A DNA stretch of 64,000 nt from Azadirachta indica (lineage: Eukaryota > Streptophyta > Magnoliopsida > Sapindales > Meliaceae): assembly GCA_022749755.1 (NCBI GenBank), contig CM040446.1:2968966-3032965 (forward strand). The letters run 5' to 3'. Shown in pieces: positions 37,782-51,800 of the stretch. A program made the position numbers and the translations under genes. The notes beneath the pieces were generated by a model that did not search any database, was not told the DNA's origin, and worked only from the letters and a program-made list of their open reading frames with translations. Within the stretch, counting starts at the first letter, position 1; every line of letters starts with the position of its first letter.

Positions 37782-39843
37782 CAGAGGGAAAGAATTATTT
37801 CAATCAGCTTCTAAATTACTAACAATTTCATATACGATTGTGTATTAAAAGTTGAATAAAAGCATATGCTTTAAGATATTTTATCATCTTAACTAAAAAT
37901 TAGTTGGCGTTTAATGGAAAAAAAATGAAGTTTTTAAAAAAAAAATTACATTTGCATCAAGTATCTTTTGAATTTAGAAAAAATTATTTGTTACTATCAA
38001 ATTTTAAATATTTAATAAAAAATCAATGACGTTAAATGTAAAAAGTTAGATGAAACGAAAAAGAAGTTAAATTAAACATACTGATAACTATAACTGTCGA
38101 CAAATATAATTAGAAGAAAATGAATTTTTTTTAATAAGATAGATAATAGTAATATAAAATAACTTCATTCATTATTAAAAAAAAAAAACCTTAATAAATG
38201 AACCCCATTGTTACAGGGGATATGAAGAACTATGAAAAATAAATGTGAATCTTTAAATTTTATGATAAAAAGTGAACCCAACACATTTCATTTAAGCTTT
38301 TGAGAGAATGATGGTAATTTGGAAAGTTTCAAATTTAGTGCCAATCAAAATTTGAAGTATGACACATTTTTTATTTTCATCGAAAAGCTATTATGATTTA
38401 ATATGCTTTTTAATTTTTCTCAATGATTATTTTATTTTATTATTGTCTATTTTGAGTTCAATATTTAGAGAATGTTTTTATACAACTTTTCTTTGTTAGA
38501 TACATTAAAAATTTACTAGTTTTAAACAATAATTAGAAATCCCAAAAGTTGGTCAACATTGTAAAAATTATAAATATTTTTCATATATACGTAATAATAA
38601 ATATCTTGTTTGTTTTATGTAAAATTATGGAACATTAAATGCTTTGATAATGGAAGAATCCTACCGTTCACATGCTCAACCGCCCTATAAAATCTAACAT
38701 TTAATGTATTGCAATTCAAGTTGTATAAATTTGGACCCCTTTTATTATCAAGTCGGTAAAAGACCAACTTTTCAATTTTAATAACACCAAATAAATTAAA
38801 TATCATAAATGAAACAATAAATAATGTTGTTTTAATAATGGGTATATTTGAAAAAAATAAGAAATTGGGCTTGTAATACAAGTTCTAATGATAGCTTTAA
38901 AGTTAGATATATATTAGAATAAATTATATATATTTTAGACTTTTAGTCATCATGATATAATAGTTTGGAGACTTCATTTACAAATTAACATATAAATAAA
39001 AATAATATGACTTTTCAACCATAGATTAATGATCATCATTTTAATTTGAATTAGAATTACATAATATATTATAAGTCTATAGTACATTTGAAAATAATTT
39101 CATTTGTTACAATATCACTAATAATATTATGTTTTTACATAACACCATAATATTTATTATAGTTAAATATTTTTTTTAAAATATTATAATATTGTAATAT
39201 ATTGATTGCATTAAATATCTACAAGAATATGAGAATTTGCAGTTGTAAAATAATCAAAATATTTACGCATATTATGTACGTTATATATTTTTAGATAGAG
39301 AAGTATATATCTATAATATTGAGTAAGAAATTCACAATTATAAACTCAATTATGTACGTGATCTTACTATTCGCGTGCATATATATATATATATTTACTA
39401 TTTTAAAAAACGAATTAACAAATGGGTACCCCATATAATTCAACCAAACAAGAAATAAATTTCACTCCAAAATCATGAGGAGGCATCAAAACATAACAAT
39501 TACAACACTTAAAAGGGAAGGCATTGAAAGCCAAATCAAAGTGGACACTTAATGAAGCTAGGTGGTAGCTAGCTAGCTACGAAGCTTTTAATTGAAAAAC
39601 TAGGGGCTCTCAATAACTAAAATAAGTTATTAATAATGTGAGAGGGAGTGGTGGGAAGAACACGATGATTGATAATCTTTATTGATTAATATTATAATAC
39701 CCACATCATATAATAATACAATTTCAAAAAAAGGTTATTTGTTTAATGTAACTTTTCGGGATTCCTAACTTTACAAGTCTCCTTTTTTTTCTCTTCCAAA
39801 AACAAAAAGCTAGAAGCAAGAAGTAAAACTAGTATTAGAAGCA

Positions 39844-39870
39844 TTTTTTTTTTTTTTTTTTTTTTTTTTT
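39844..39870. repeat. 27-base oligo(T) run
   Basis: An uninterrupted run of 27 T is followed by a GC-richer, pyrimidine-rich segment to about 40080. Read on the minus strand this is a segment ending in poly(A), which resembles a retroposed sequence. No polymerase III boxes or flanking duplication were found. Confidence 0.9.
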
Positions 39871-40078
39871 GGTGTTGTGGAAGAAAGGAAGGAGTGTTGT
39901 TGGCGAAAACAAAAAATCATCATCATCATATTTATTCCCTTTTGGTAACGCACGCCCTCTCTTCTTCCCTTCCCCTTTACGCGTTTTTCGAGCTCCCTCT
40001 CTACAACTACTACTGCCTTTTTCCCACAGCCTGTTGCTCCCTCTTCCCCACACTCCACGCGCCCCCGCTAGCGCGTTC

Positions 40079-40372
40079 CAAATTATTTAAAATATTTAGC
40101 GCTAATAATACTTCAACATCAATATTTAAATATTTTTAAAATATTATTTATTATATGACTTTATTTACATAATTAATTTTGCAGTTAGATTATGGAATTT
40201 TTTATTTTTTATTAAATATCATTGCTAAATTATTTAAAAAATTCAGTGTTAATAATACTTCAACCTCAATATTTAAGTATGTTAAAATATTATTTATTAT
40301 AAGGCTTTATTTACATAATTAATTTTTTAATTAGATTATGGAATTTATTATTTTTTATTAAATATAATTTCC
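40079..40372. repeat. Diverged tandem duplication, 147-bp unit
   Basis: Two adjacent copies, about 40079-40225 and 40226-40372, share long blocks such as TAATAATACTTCAAC and TTAGATTATGGAATTT in the same order. The period is 147 bases, measured from the first shared block. Boundaries are approximate. Confidence 0.8.
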
Positions 40373-40996
40373 AAATTTTTTAATATTTTTGTTAACCATT
40401 CACGTTATGCATATGAATATTCTATATCATTATTTTTACGTTTAAAATTATCAAATAATTTAATATTTTTATATTATTATCCAAGAAAGAAAAAAAAATT
40501 ATTTGAGATAATCGTGGCCGTTAATCTAGTTGAGATGGATTAACATTAAATAATTAGTAAATAAAGCAAAGAGTTGGTGATTAATAACTTTTTGAAAATA
40601 TCGCGAGAAATAGAAAAAGTTGTCGTGTAGGGAGAAAAGCTGACGCGTGAAACTTAGTCAACATTTCCTTTTTCAGAGAGAGAAAGAGAGAGATTTTCAA
40701 CTTTCCACATTTATTACCGTTCACGTATCTTTGCAACCTGTTGTCTGTTCTTTTCATTTAAAATTACTGTAATGCCCTTACTTGTTCACTAAATATCTAT
40801 CGACCATTGTCATTTTGTCATTATCTTACGATAATCATGCTTCACTGATATTATTCGGTAAAAGGTAAATTTTGATTTACTTCTTGCGAAATTAGAAGTT
40901 AAATATGAACTAAATAATTGTCCAGTTTTTACTTTAAGAGTAATCATGAAGTCTTTTTTTATCTTTTCCTTCATTAGGTGATTATTGAAATGGCCC

Positions 40997-41260
40997 CTAT
41001 GGTTTGTAAAAATAACCAATAAATCCGTCGATTTATCATTTGTTTCAAATTTATCTTTGCCATCCAACTTCATTAATAAAAAAAATAAATTATCAAATAG
41101 CAGTATGTACATTGATTCTTTTATATATTGTATTAAATCAAGAGTATAATGGTAAAACAAATAAATTTATTAATTTTTACAATAAAAAAATAGATGACAA
41201 AAATAAATACGAGACAAATGGTAATATGTAAATTTATTTGTTGTGTTTTTAAAACGTATA
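40997..41260. mobile_element. MITE-like hairpin element
   Basis: The arms 40997-41064 and 41193-41260 are imperfect reverse complements of about 68 bases each around a 128-base AT-rich loop. The best matched part is near the inner ends (ATCATTTGT opposite ACAAATGGT; CCATC opposite GATGA). There is no coding capacity. The layout fits a degraded miniature inverted-repeat element; terminal repeats and a target duplication could not be defined. Confidence 0.45.
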
Positions 41261-43208
41261 AAATAATTTAATTCCTCTACGGTATAGTACGTTGATAACT
41301 AAATTTTTAAAACACAGTTTGTAAAATTAGTGGATTATGAACAAAAACACGTACTTTAAAAATAAATTTCATAGTTGTACAAAATTTAATTTCTTTTTAA
41401 CAAGTAAATATATTAATATATAATACTAAATATCCCTTAAAATCAAGCATATTCAAATATATTTATTTGTTATCTTGGAATTGAGAGATAAGGGCAGAAG
41501 TCAAAAGATAAGTATACTCTACTCAAGAGTTTTGTTACTCAAATATTCAAAGGTCAATAAAGATGTATTTGTGTTGACTTCAATTTGTACAAAGAAAAAA
41601 GAAAAAAAAATTAAAAAATAAAAAGAGAAATAATTTGATAACGAGGACTTTAAATGCGCTTTCTAAAGTGATTAATTATTCTAAGTAACCTAACTAGAAT
41701 TAGGTGTGAAGTTAGTCAGAAAACTTATCCATCATATTCAATGTAGTTAGAGATATAATTAATCAAAAATTTATATTAAAGATCACTGCTGGAATTTATC
41801 GGAATTATTCAATTAAATAAAATGTCAAAATTTGATTTTATACAACATAATCACTTCATAAGTAAATGTATCAAGTTGGCTATTAGTTTAATCAAATCAA
41901 ACTTTAATGAGCCCAATTCTCAAAATTTTAAAATATTATAAAAAAAACAAAAATTTATTTTTAGCAATTAATCATGATATGAACGTAATTTTATATCTCA
42001 ATCTTTTTACATTTTTCTTTTAAAAAATTTATTTTATATGCTTGGTGGTTGTGTTTAATTTGCATTATTAATATGTACTAATATCTTAAGGTTAGCTTAA
42101 AATTCAATAATACACAAAGCAATCAAAAGCATGGTTGGAAACTTGAATCAAACTCTAAAGCTTTTGTCAAATCACTAAGAAAAATAAAATAAAGATTTGA
42201 CACATGAAGGTTTTCACTATTTTTTTTCTTTTAAAAAAATTTTACTACTCAATTGAAGTTTTACATACATTTTCTAAGAACAAAGCTATCAACTAAATTG
42301 ATTAGGGCAGTTTGCTAACATATAAACCAAATTCAACGACTCATAACCATCAAAATCAAATTATAAATCATCAAACATAGTAAGATTGAAATGAATTTTA
42401 ATTGCATCCCAAATAGTTATTAATCTGTTAAATCTAAGCATTTTAAATTTGTTGTTAGTAGAAAATAAATTAATTATTTTCGAATTCAGCTGACGTTAAA
42501 ATAATAATAATAATAATGATTGTACTTACTTGCAAAGTATACTAATAAAGGCCATATCATGGTAACAAACATTCTAATGTATCTCTCTGTTTTTGTTTCG
42601 ATTAAGTGAAACATTACAGGATTTTGTTTATATCTTGATATTGTTTTATATAAATTATTTCTTTTGATTTTGCTTTGAATTTCTTTGAAACATGTTCATT
42701 TGTTATCATGGAAAGTTAGAATAAGTATAATTAATAATGTACAAACAAAGAAAAAATATTATTTGCAATAAGGTTTAAGAAAAATATATGTGAACCAATT
42801 ATTATAGAAAGAAAATGATTGAAACTTTGAACCAAATAATATATTATTTTCATTCATGAAGGTTAAATGAGGAGAACAAGGTTAGAGTAGATTTTACAAA
42901 AAAATATTTAATCATAAAATTAAGAATAAAAAAAGAGATATTGTGACATTTATATCGTTATTTAAGGTAAATATATTATTAATTTTAACGTTTAAAAAAA
43001 TTATAATAATGAAATATGATACATAAATTATGAAATAGACAATATTTATTTAATATTTTATTCGAATTACTATAAATATAATTAAAAATTCAAACTTAAA
43101 TTGGCAATAGAAAGAGAAAACTAATGAACAAATGAATATCAAAAGATGTCTAGCACAACTAATTTCATCCTTAATTATCTATGTTTCGCAAGCTAGCTTT
43201 TTTGAGAG

Positions 43209-43231
43209 ATATATATATATATATATATATA
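43209..43231. repeat. (AT)n microsatellite
   Basis: Eleven AT units are read directly in intergenic DNA. Confidence 0.95.
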
Positions 43232-46200
43232 AACACCATAACATAACATGAAAAAAGATATAGAATTAGAAATTTATTAATTATTAGTTCATATCCACAT
43301 AATTTTATTCTCTTTTTTTAAAAGTCAAACTATTATATATTTTTTTAATTAATGTACTTAAAGAAAAAAAAAAGGCATATTAGTTTATTGTTCTTAAGGG
43401 ATCTTAAAAAGAGCATGAAACGAAATGTTTGTTTCATATATACATCTTTAAAATAAGGTGGAATCAATAATGTTTAGTGGAATTATTACGGACTGAAAAA
43501 TTATAGTGCAAGATGAGGGAAAATAATGAGTGTGGAGGGACCTTAAATGAATGGTATAAATGGGAAAACTTTGAATGGTATCGTATTAATTCCTTGACAA
43601 TTTTGCACTCCTTGCAGTGCTATTAGGGAGAAGGTGGGGATCAATTTGAATATAGGAACTTTGAAATTTAAATTTTTTGTAAAATAGAAAAAAAAATAGA
43701 AAAATTTTGAAATTGAGAGAGAATATGTTCAACAATGGTTTAAAATTAATAATAAAAAATTGTTATTCAAGAAATCTAAAAAAATTTTGAAAACACGATG
43801 GTTTAAAAAGAAGAGAGGATATAAGTATTGTTGAAGAAGCTCCTTGTATTTGTCTCTAGTGTATCCCGAGTCATAAGCATGATACTGTAATAATTTCTTC
43901 CCACTTTAATAAGAGTTTGGTGACCTCATCACTCTAACCCCTTTTACAAACTTAAAACCTCATTTTTTAATCTATTTTCATCATTCTAATAACCCTTTTT
44001 TTGGATTAGTTTGAAATTTGAATTGAAAAATAAATAAATAAATAAATAAAAAGTTAAAAAGAAATTATCTCTTTCTCCAGATCATTTTAACTTTTTTATC
44101 ATTACCAAAAGGTGTTGCTTTGTAGTTGGTTCCTTCATAAGGGAAAAGTTTTCCCCACTACCATCAATCCACATGCCTTTTCAATTCCCTCCACCCCACC
44201 AATAATAGAGGAACCATAATTTTTTTCTTTTAAATAAAAAAGAAAACCTTTTTAATTTTGTTTATTTTTATATTTTTTTTCCTATTCAAGTTAGGATTGC
44301 TAGATGAACCAATAACCCAATTTGAAAGGATCTCCAAATCAAATCTCCTTTCTTCCCTTCATGTAATTGATAAAGTAGCTAGCATTATTTTTGACCTATA
44401 TATATTACAACCTCAAAAAGTAGGTTGCTTTTTCCCTCAATTTCAAATCACAATTGATCAATTTATGATCATAGATAGATAAAAGAAAAAAAAGCCTTCT
44501 CTCAAAGACTAATTGATGGAATATCATGAGACAAAAGGGCCCATAACTCTTTTCACTAGTGCAAGCTAAACCCCACCAATCTTTTTATACACACATTTCT
44601 TTATGAATATGAATATAATAACATAATAGTATATTTTAATATTTGGTATAATCATGTCATCAAGGTCAAACTTTAAGCAAACACATAAGAACAAATCACT
44701 CACAGCTGGGGGTAGAGAATTGATGAGAACCACATCCACTACTTGCTCTTCTAAAAAGTTTTGGTAGCTTCTTGCACTCAAAGCAAGTATACTTTTTTTC
44801 TCTATCTTTTTCTTTCCCTCCTTATTCCTTTTTTGAGTTTTAGAATAAAAGAAAGTGGAATTGCTTTATGATGAGATGAATTTGGGCAGGAGAAGCACCA
44901 ATCAAGCAAAAGATGACCATTGGTTTCACCTTTTTACAATAGAAGAATTGTACTATCATTTGTGTTTTGGAACCTAAGAAATATATATATATATATATTA
45001 TGCTAAAGATTGAATGTGATGTTTAAAAATGGTATTTCCATTTAAAAAAGACAAAATATTGTTATATGTTACATCTAAAGGGAGCTTGGAAAAATCTATC
45101 ATGGCAACACCTTTTTTTCTTTCTTTCTTTTTTTTTTAAAAAAAAAATTCTTCACTTTCCATGCAACATGTATAGATAAAGAATATTATTTTCAATTAGA
45201 ATAAATTACTCAATTAATTTAAGGTCACTTATAAAATTTAGTGTATATTTTAAGACATTGTTTTTGACAATAAGTATTTACCGCCCATCTTATTATCTAT
45301 ATGGGTTACCCAATAATTTAATTTTACAATAAGTATAACAAGGTTTCGATTTAAAATATAAAATCTTGAACTTTTATAAATAAAAACTAGAAATAAAATA
45401 TTTAATTAATGTCATGATAATTTACTTGCATAAAAATTAGATTTCATTGCTAAGAACTTTTATGTTATTTTAACCTAACTATCTTAAATGTTGTTTATTT
45501 TAATTTATATAAACAAAAAGAAACTAAGAATTATTAGCTAGCTAGGTCAATTAGTAAGAATAGAGAAGGTTCACTAATTATGAAAGGAGGCACCGCCCCA
45601 TGAAAAGCTAGCTTTCACGAGTTGATTTATTTATTTTAATTAATTTTTGGGTAAAAGATATAATTTTATGAAAGTGGACAAATAGAAGGTGCCAAAGTCC
45701 CACCTCAAAAGCTTCATTTGAAAGAACATGGCATCTACTTGAATTCCTTCCTTCAACTTTTGGAGAATCCTTAGGAATTACTAACAATAGAAAATCCCAC
45801 TTAGAAAGAAGCAAAGGGAGAATCAAAAAGCTACTTTTCTCCACTAATGGTGTGGAAATTTGGCTTTGTCAAAAGCACTTATGCCCTATGCTTTACACTC
45901 AAGCATTAAAACTACTTTATTGGAAGAAATTAAGAAATAAATAAATAAATAAATAAAGCAAAAGAAAAGAAAAAAAAATGATTCTAAGAATGACCGACCC
46001 TTTTGGATACATATGTGAGTGATAGCAAAACATTCATCTGCCTACGTGAGTCGCTCACTTAAACTTTAATGTATCAAGTTTTATGATAGGGTACAATTAA
46101 ACCATAAAGTTAGATTTTAAAATCTGTTTTTAAAAGTTGAGACAAATCTTTGGAGATACCCAACTTCTAAAGTGGTCCTACCTACTACCTTATTTATCTT

Positions 46201-47038
46201 TTTTTTATATATATAATTAATTAGTGATAATAAGAGGATAAACAAGATCCTATAATAATTAATTTATTTATTAGTGCGTATTAATTAATTAGAGAATGAC
46301 TTTGGCTTAACCATTTTATAATCATATTTAACTCTAATTTTGACAAACTTTGCATGGGCTATTCTCAAGTCTCAACTATTTAAGTTTTTTTTTTCAATTT
46401 TTTTTAAAATATAGGGTTTATGTCCTTTTCACTTGTACATAATTTTTTTTTTTAAAAATTGATAGATAAAAATGTTTAAAGAGATATTTTTCAACTGTTA
46501 ATTTTAAAATTTTAAAATTTTTATCTAAATCATACTGAAAATTTAAAAATTTCTCATATTGCAAATCCTCTATGGCATTAGATTCAAGTATTATAAATTC
46601 AAATTTGTGAGAATTTTCATGTTAAAGGAGGTATTATTTGATATCATATTATAAAATTACTATATTGATATATATCTTCAATTGTTAAAGTATGTATGAA
46701 TGATGGGATGTCAAATATCATAAAAAAAAAGTTTAGCTGATTCCGGGCTACATCTACGTGTCAGTTAAATTTTATTTTTTGAATAATTTTGAGAATTTAC
46801 ATAAATAATTTAATTATTATTTTATTTCCTTTTGACACCTTTTTCTCCTATAAGATTGCATTGCTCAAAAGTAGCCATTTTATCGCCTTTCAACTTTCCA
46901 TTGCAATTTTACCTAATTAATAAACTACTTTTAATCTTTTACATGACTTTATATTGAAACAAAGGAAGCTTACAAACTTTATCCAATCCCTTGTGGGAAG
47001 ATGATGATCAAATTTGGAAAGTAAAATACAAGCATGCT

Positions 47039-47059
47039 TATATATATATATATATATAT
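47039..47059. repeat. (TA)n microsatellite
   Basis: Ten TA units are read directly in intergenic DNA. Confidence 0.95.
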
Positions 47060-47778
47060 CTACCTTTTGTTTCAATTAAGTGATTCTCATATCATTGCAG
47101 TCCATCAAGGCTTCTATGACCCTACTCATAATTTAATATATTTTTTTCCAAAAAGAAAAAATTGCATTAACTTTAAATTTGAGCACAACCCACTCTTTAA
47201 CTACAACCATAAATGCAAATTGGACCATTACTACTCCCCGTCCTTTATTTTCATCATTAGATAAATCAAACTATTAGTTGGCAACTGATTCAATGCTCAG
47301 GGGACCTCGCAAAAGACAAGAATATATTACACTTACTGTAAAAAATCATGTTCAATTGTGTATTTTGCTTGATAATAATTAATCTGACAGTGGTCTCGGG
47401 ATTTCCTTTTTATCAGATTCTGAAACATTGTTCACATTCAAATTTTTACAGCCAATTAAATCAGACTTTAAAAATGGATTTTCAGTATTATTGCTGCCAA
47501 GATTCTGCTTCTGCGCCTGTTTGTCAATGGAGAAGAAGACACACAACCCCAATAATGCATTCATACATACATATATTCCCTTATTTTAAAATCTAATAAT
47601 TCCTAGATTAGGGGCTCAAATCAAGTTCCATTATAATATATATTAATTGATTAAATTATTAAATTAAGCAAAAGCATGGATATCTTTTTGCACTTTATTA
47701 TAACATGTGAATGAAAGTATGTAGTATATAAGACACTGCATGGGAGACAAACCCTAGCTTTGCTGTGAAGGATGTGAA

Positions 47779-47782
<4 letters not shown>

Positions 47783-47834
<52 letters not shown>
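47783..47834. repeat. (AG)n microsatellite, about 26 units
   Basis: An uninterrupted AG run of about 52 bases, the longest dinucleotide repeat in the window, and likely polymorphic between individuals. Confidence 0.95.
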
Positions 47835-47835
<1 letters not shown>

Positions 47836-48014
47836 CTTAGAAAGTATATAGAGCTTGCTTGTGTTTGGTTTATGTCAGAAACTATATGATGTAAAGTGAT
47901 TGTGCTTGGTTGGACTGTCAACTTCTTGTTTGTGGTCCTAAAGAAAATCCAAATCTTCCTTAAAGATTTATAGGAATCAACCATTAATTTCTTGGTGGTC
48001 AGAAAAATATATTT

Positions 48015-48041
48015 ATATGTATGTATGTATGTATGTATGTA
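48015..48041. repeat. (GTAT)n microsatellite
   Basis: Six to seven tetranucleotide units are read directly. Confidence 0.9.
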
Positions 48042-48823
48042 TCAAAGATCTCTCTGAATTATTGAACTGGATCCATGAATTTAAGAAACAGTAAAAATCT
48101 TGATCTCTTTCAATATCTTCCATATATAACAATAACAGTAATTATATAATAAATGGTATATAATAAAGAGATATTGATTGATTTCTTTGTTCCTGTATAT
48201 ATTATGGTCTAGTAAACACATCAAATAATTTAGATATTCTTTTGATAATATTTGTAGCCTTGATGATGAATCTAAACAGCAATTGAGATTATTACTGTTA
48301 AGAATAATGGGGACATTGATATGTCTAATAATTATGTATCTATACATGTGTTAGTGACTCTTATTCTTGTTATTTCAATATTATTTGAATAAAACGTTAT
48401 CTAGTAGTTTAAGATTTTAGACGGTGTGATTTCGCCACTAAGACTTTGGCCACCTCCCAAAAGAAAATCACGAATCAACATTTTGTATTTGAACGTCAAA
48501 GTCCTTCAAATTCAATCCTTATTAATTTACAACTTACTAAGTTATGAAAACCATGCCAGTAGAGTCAATAATTGTGGTTGAATCGAACTTGAACGTGCCT
48601 TAAATCAATCAAATCATTATTAATTAATTAGTTATTGGTTTTTGTCTCATTGAATTGAGAACAACTTATGACATTAGAATCAATATCTTGTGGTAGCATT
48701 TGAATATCAAATTCTAATTATTAATAGTTTTTGTTCTTTGATATCATTTAATGAGTATTCACCTACTCTAATTCAGTTTGTTATCCATCATTTCCATGTT
48801 TTACAAGACGGAGTATTAACTTG

Positions 48824-48876
48824 ACATCAACATCAACATCAACATCAACATCAACATCAACATCAACATCAACATC
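48824..48876. repeat. Hexanucleotide repeat (ACATCA)n
   Basis: Almost nine perfect units of ACATCA, without any substitution. Confidence 0.95.
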
Positions 48877-51800
48877 GCACGCTTATATAATAATTTCAAT
48901 TTTTGAGTCAGATAATAATATAACTAAAAATTTTTTATGAGATTTATAAAACAAAATAAAAAAGTAAAAACTATCATATCATCCATTTCATGTAGTTACT
49001 GAGATGGGAGACGATTTTCTTTCAGTAGTTGCAGGTCAACTGGCTTGAGGTGATCATTCAAGATTCAACTCATCCTTCAAGAAAATTTATTTTTCAGTTT
49101 TTTTTTTTTTTAACTTTTGGGGGTATAAAGTGGGAGTAGTACGAGAGATTCTCTCAGAGCTCTAAAAGTAAAGACAAGACAAACACCAGATGACATAATA
49201 AATTGAACACCATGCATGCCTTTTGCCTACAAAGCTACGGCAACAAATTAAAAAGGCTGACTACATATACACACGGAACAGAAGAAAACCAAACCCCAGC
49301 AAATTCTTACGTTTACAGACCAGATCAGACCGGAAAAAATTGATTGACATGCAACAAGCGCAAAGTTACCAAAGATCAACTGCTTCAAAGATTTTTCTGT
49401 TTGTTTCTGGAGATTTAAAAAAAAAAAAAAAAGTAGATTTGAAACATGCGCCCACAACACAAGTCTGAAGATGAGGCCAAAAAAGCTGAAAATTTTATAT
49501 CATGTCAGTCAGAAAAAATATTAAAGATGTTTGTTGAATGAAAGCATGCAATGGCACAATAGCCAAGGACAACAACATCTTTTTTAACTACTTTTATCGA
49601 AAGGTAAACACAGTGCAGAAAGAAAGAAAGAAAGAAAACACTTGGAAAATTTCCCTTTTACCATGTAAGAAAAGCGTCTTTGCTTTAAACATTTCCTCGT
49701 TCAGAGTCGTGAAAATTTGGTTGTTATCAAAGTAGTCCTCATGATTTACAAAATTTAATCAAAATTAGCATCATTGTGAGGCTTTTTACTTTATTTAATT
49801 AATGTACCAAAAAATATAAAAGAATTAAATAAATACATCAGCCAATTACTGAAGGAAGAATGCTCTGCAAAAGGTAATATTTTATTAAAAAAAATTTAAT
49901 TTTACTTTCAATACTAAGTAGCAACCAAGAGTATAAAAAAGACCCTTAAATTGGAGAGATTAATTTGAGGTAACCAGGAATTAATTTAATCATGGACAAA
50001 TATGTTACTTGTGGAAACTAAAGGGACAATTTTGATAATAACCAATATGAGAATCTTTTCTGTGCCCCTTCATTTACTGTTTAGAACTCAATTCAAGTTT
50101 GCTTTGCTTTTAACCTTTTCATATCAGTGTCTGTAAAATTTGCAGACGACAGAAGAAAAAGAAAAGATAGTTTGTGAGGCAATTAATGCAAAAAGCTGAC
50201 CGATGAGGAAGGGGAAGGTGGGGTTTGTTTTGTCCAAAAACATGCAACTCCCGGAAAGGACGCCGAATTTTAGTTGGGCTTTAATTTATATTTGCAATTG
50301 CTTGGAGAGCTGGAGAGTTTGCCCTTTTCAACTTGAACATGAGAAAAACATGGACTAGTTGTTCTTGTTGCTGTACATTGTCCTTCAGACAACTTCTTCT
50401 ATCATTTGTGTTCACACACATCTTCTGGTTTTTATCATTCCTTAGCTTTTGGACATTTCCTTTTTATCTTCTTTTATTTTTGGCCTTATGTTCTCTTCTT
50501 AGTTACCTACTGTTTTCTTCTCTCCTTTTCGGTGCCTTGGTTTTTCACCCTTGTTTTGACAAAGTTTCGAGACTTTTATTTAAAAGTACGTTTGAAATTA
50601 AGGTATTGGAATATATTATGTTTTTGTAAAATACAATGATTCATTGTTAAATACGAAAGAGGATATTAGCTGTTAGGTAAAAATGAATGTATGTTATAAC
50701 TTTCAAATTAAGTAAAAACATCACAGTTAGAAAACGATAGGTTGATGATAATTCTTTGCTTTATTAGGTGAATCATGATAAATTCTTAAGTTCCTTATGT
50801 TACAAAGAACTTGGTTCAACTTATATACAACTTGTTAAATTATGAATAACAGGAAAATTTTCTATCACTTTCTCTTGAAAAAAGAAAAGTAAAATAGTGA
50901 TCACTAGCTCTACTCAAATTTCATAGTATTTATTTGGGATATTTCTATAAATAAAAAATATTAATTGAATTTTCATTTTTGCTTTAATGAAATATATATG
51001 GTTTATAATAGTGGCAGCATATGCGTGCAACTTCATCACAGGCAATTAATATTTGCATTATATTATATATTTTTAATTTATTTCCTTTAAAATTTCAAAT
51101 TGGGTTCACATCAAATTTTCAAATAAATTGATGGCAGTAGCTTGGATTGATATATACAATTTCAAACTTTAGAGAAGGGTCAGCTTCATGGTGTGTAGAC
51201 AAACTGTAAAAGTTGTTAATTGCTCTAATATACAAAGTCAAATCAAAATCAAAACAAGACAAAGACACTGATAGTGATATTGATATCTTCATAAATTATT
51301 GATCAATCCAAGTTTTTATATCAACCATCCATTTATATGTATATATATTATTATTTGCCAATTATGTATTGAAAATTAATTATTATTATTTTTTGGGTTT
51401 TTGCTTTGTTTTTTGATAAATGAATTTGCCTGAAATACAAAAAGAATGGAAACAAAATACAAAGAAATGCTTTTTATGAAGAAAACAATGATCTTTTTAG
51501 GAAAACAATATTGAGAAATTAGTTTTAAATATTATTACTACGATGGTTTTTTTTTGTACTCCGCTTCCAAACCAAAGCAAAATGTAAATTTCTAAATAAA
51601 CTTAGAACTAAAGAGTTAAAAAAGGGGAAATCTTTTTTGTGTTGTTATCTTTTAATAAATTTGCTTATATAATCTTTACAAATATGATTCATAAGGGAAG
51701 AAAATTTATTGAATGATCACATGTATTTTTATATGATTTTGATGGTTACAGATTTATAATGTTTTAAATTTAAGAAAAAAAATAAAAAAAAATTAAGGAA

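Noticed and set aside
39871..40085. SINE candidate next to the T27 run
   Set aside because: No A-box or B-box of polymerase III promoters and no flanking duplication could be found.
48824..48876. Regular short repeat as a possible CRISPR-like array
   Set aside because: The units are contiguous hexamers without spacers, in a plant nuclear genome; this is a microsatellite.
50333..50629. 98-codon hydrophobic frame
   Set aside because: It is Leu/Phe-rich owing to T-rich DNA. There are no splice partners and no known family, so coding is unlikely.
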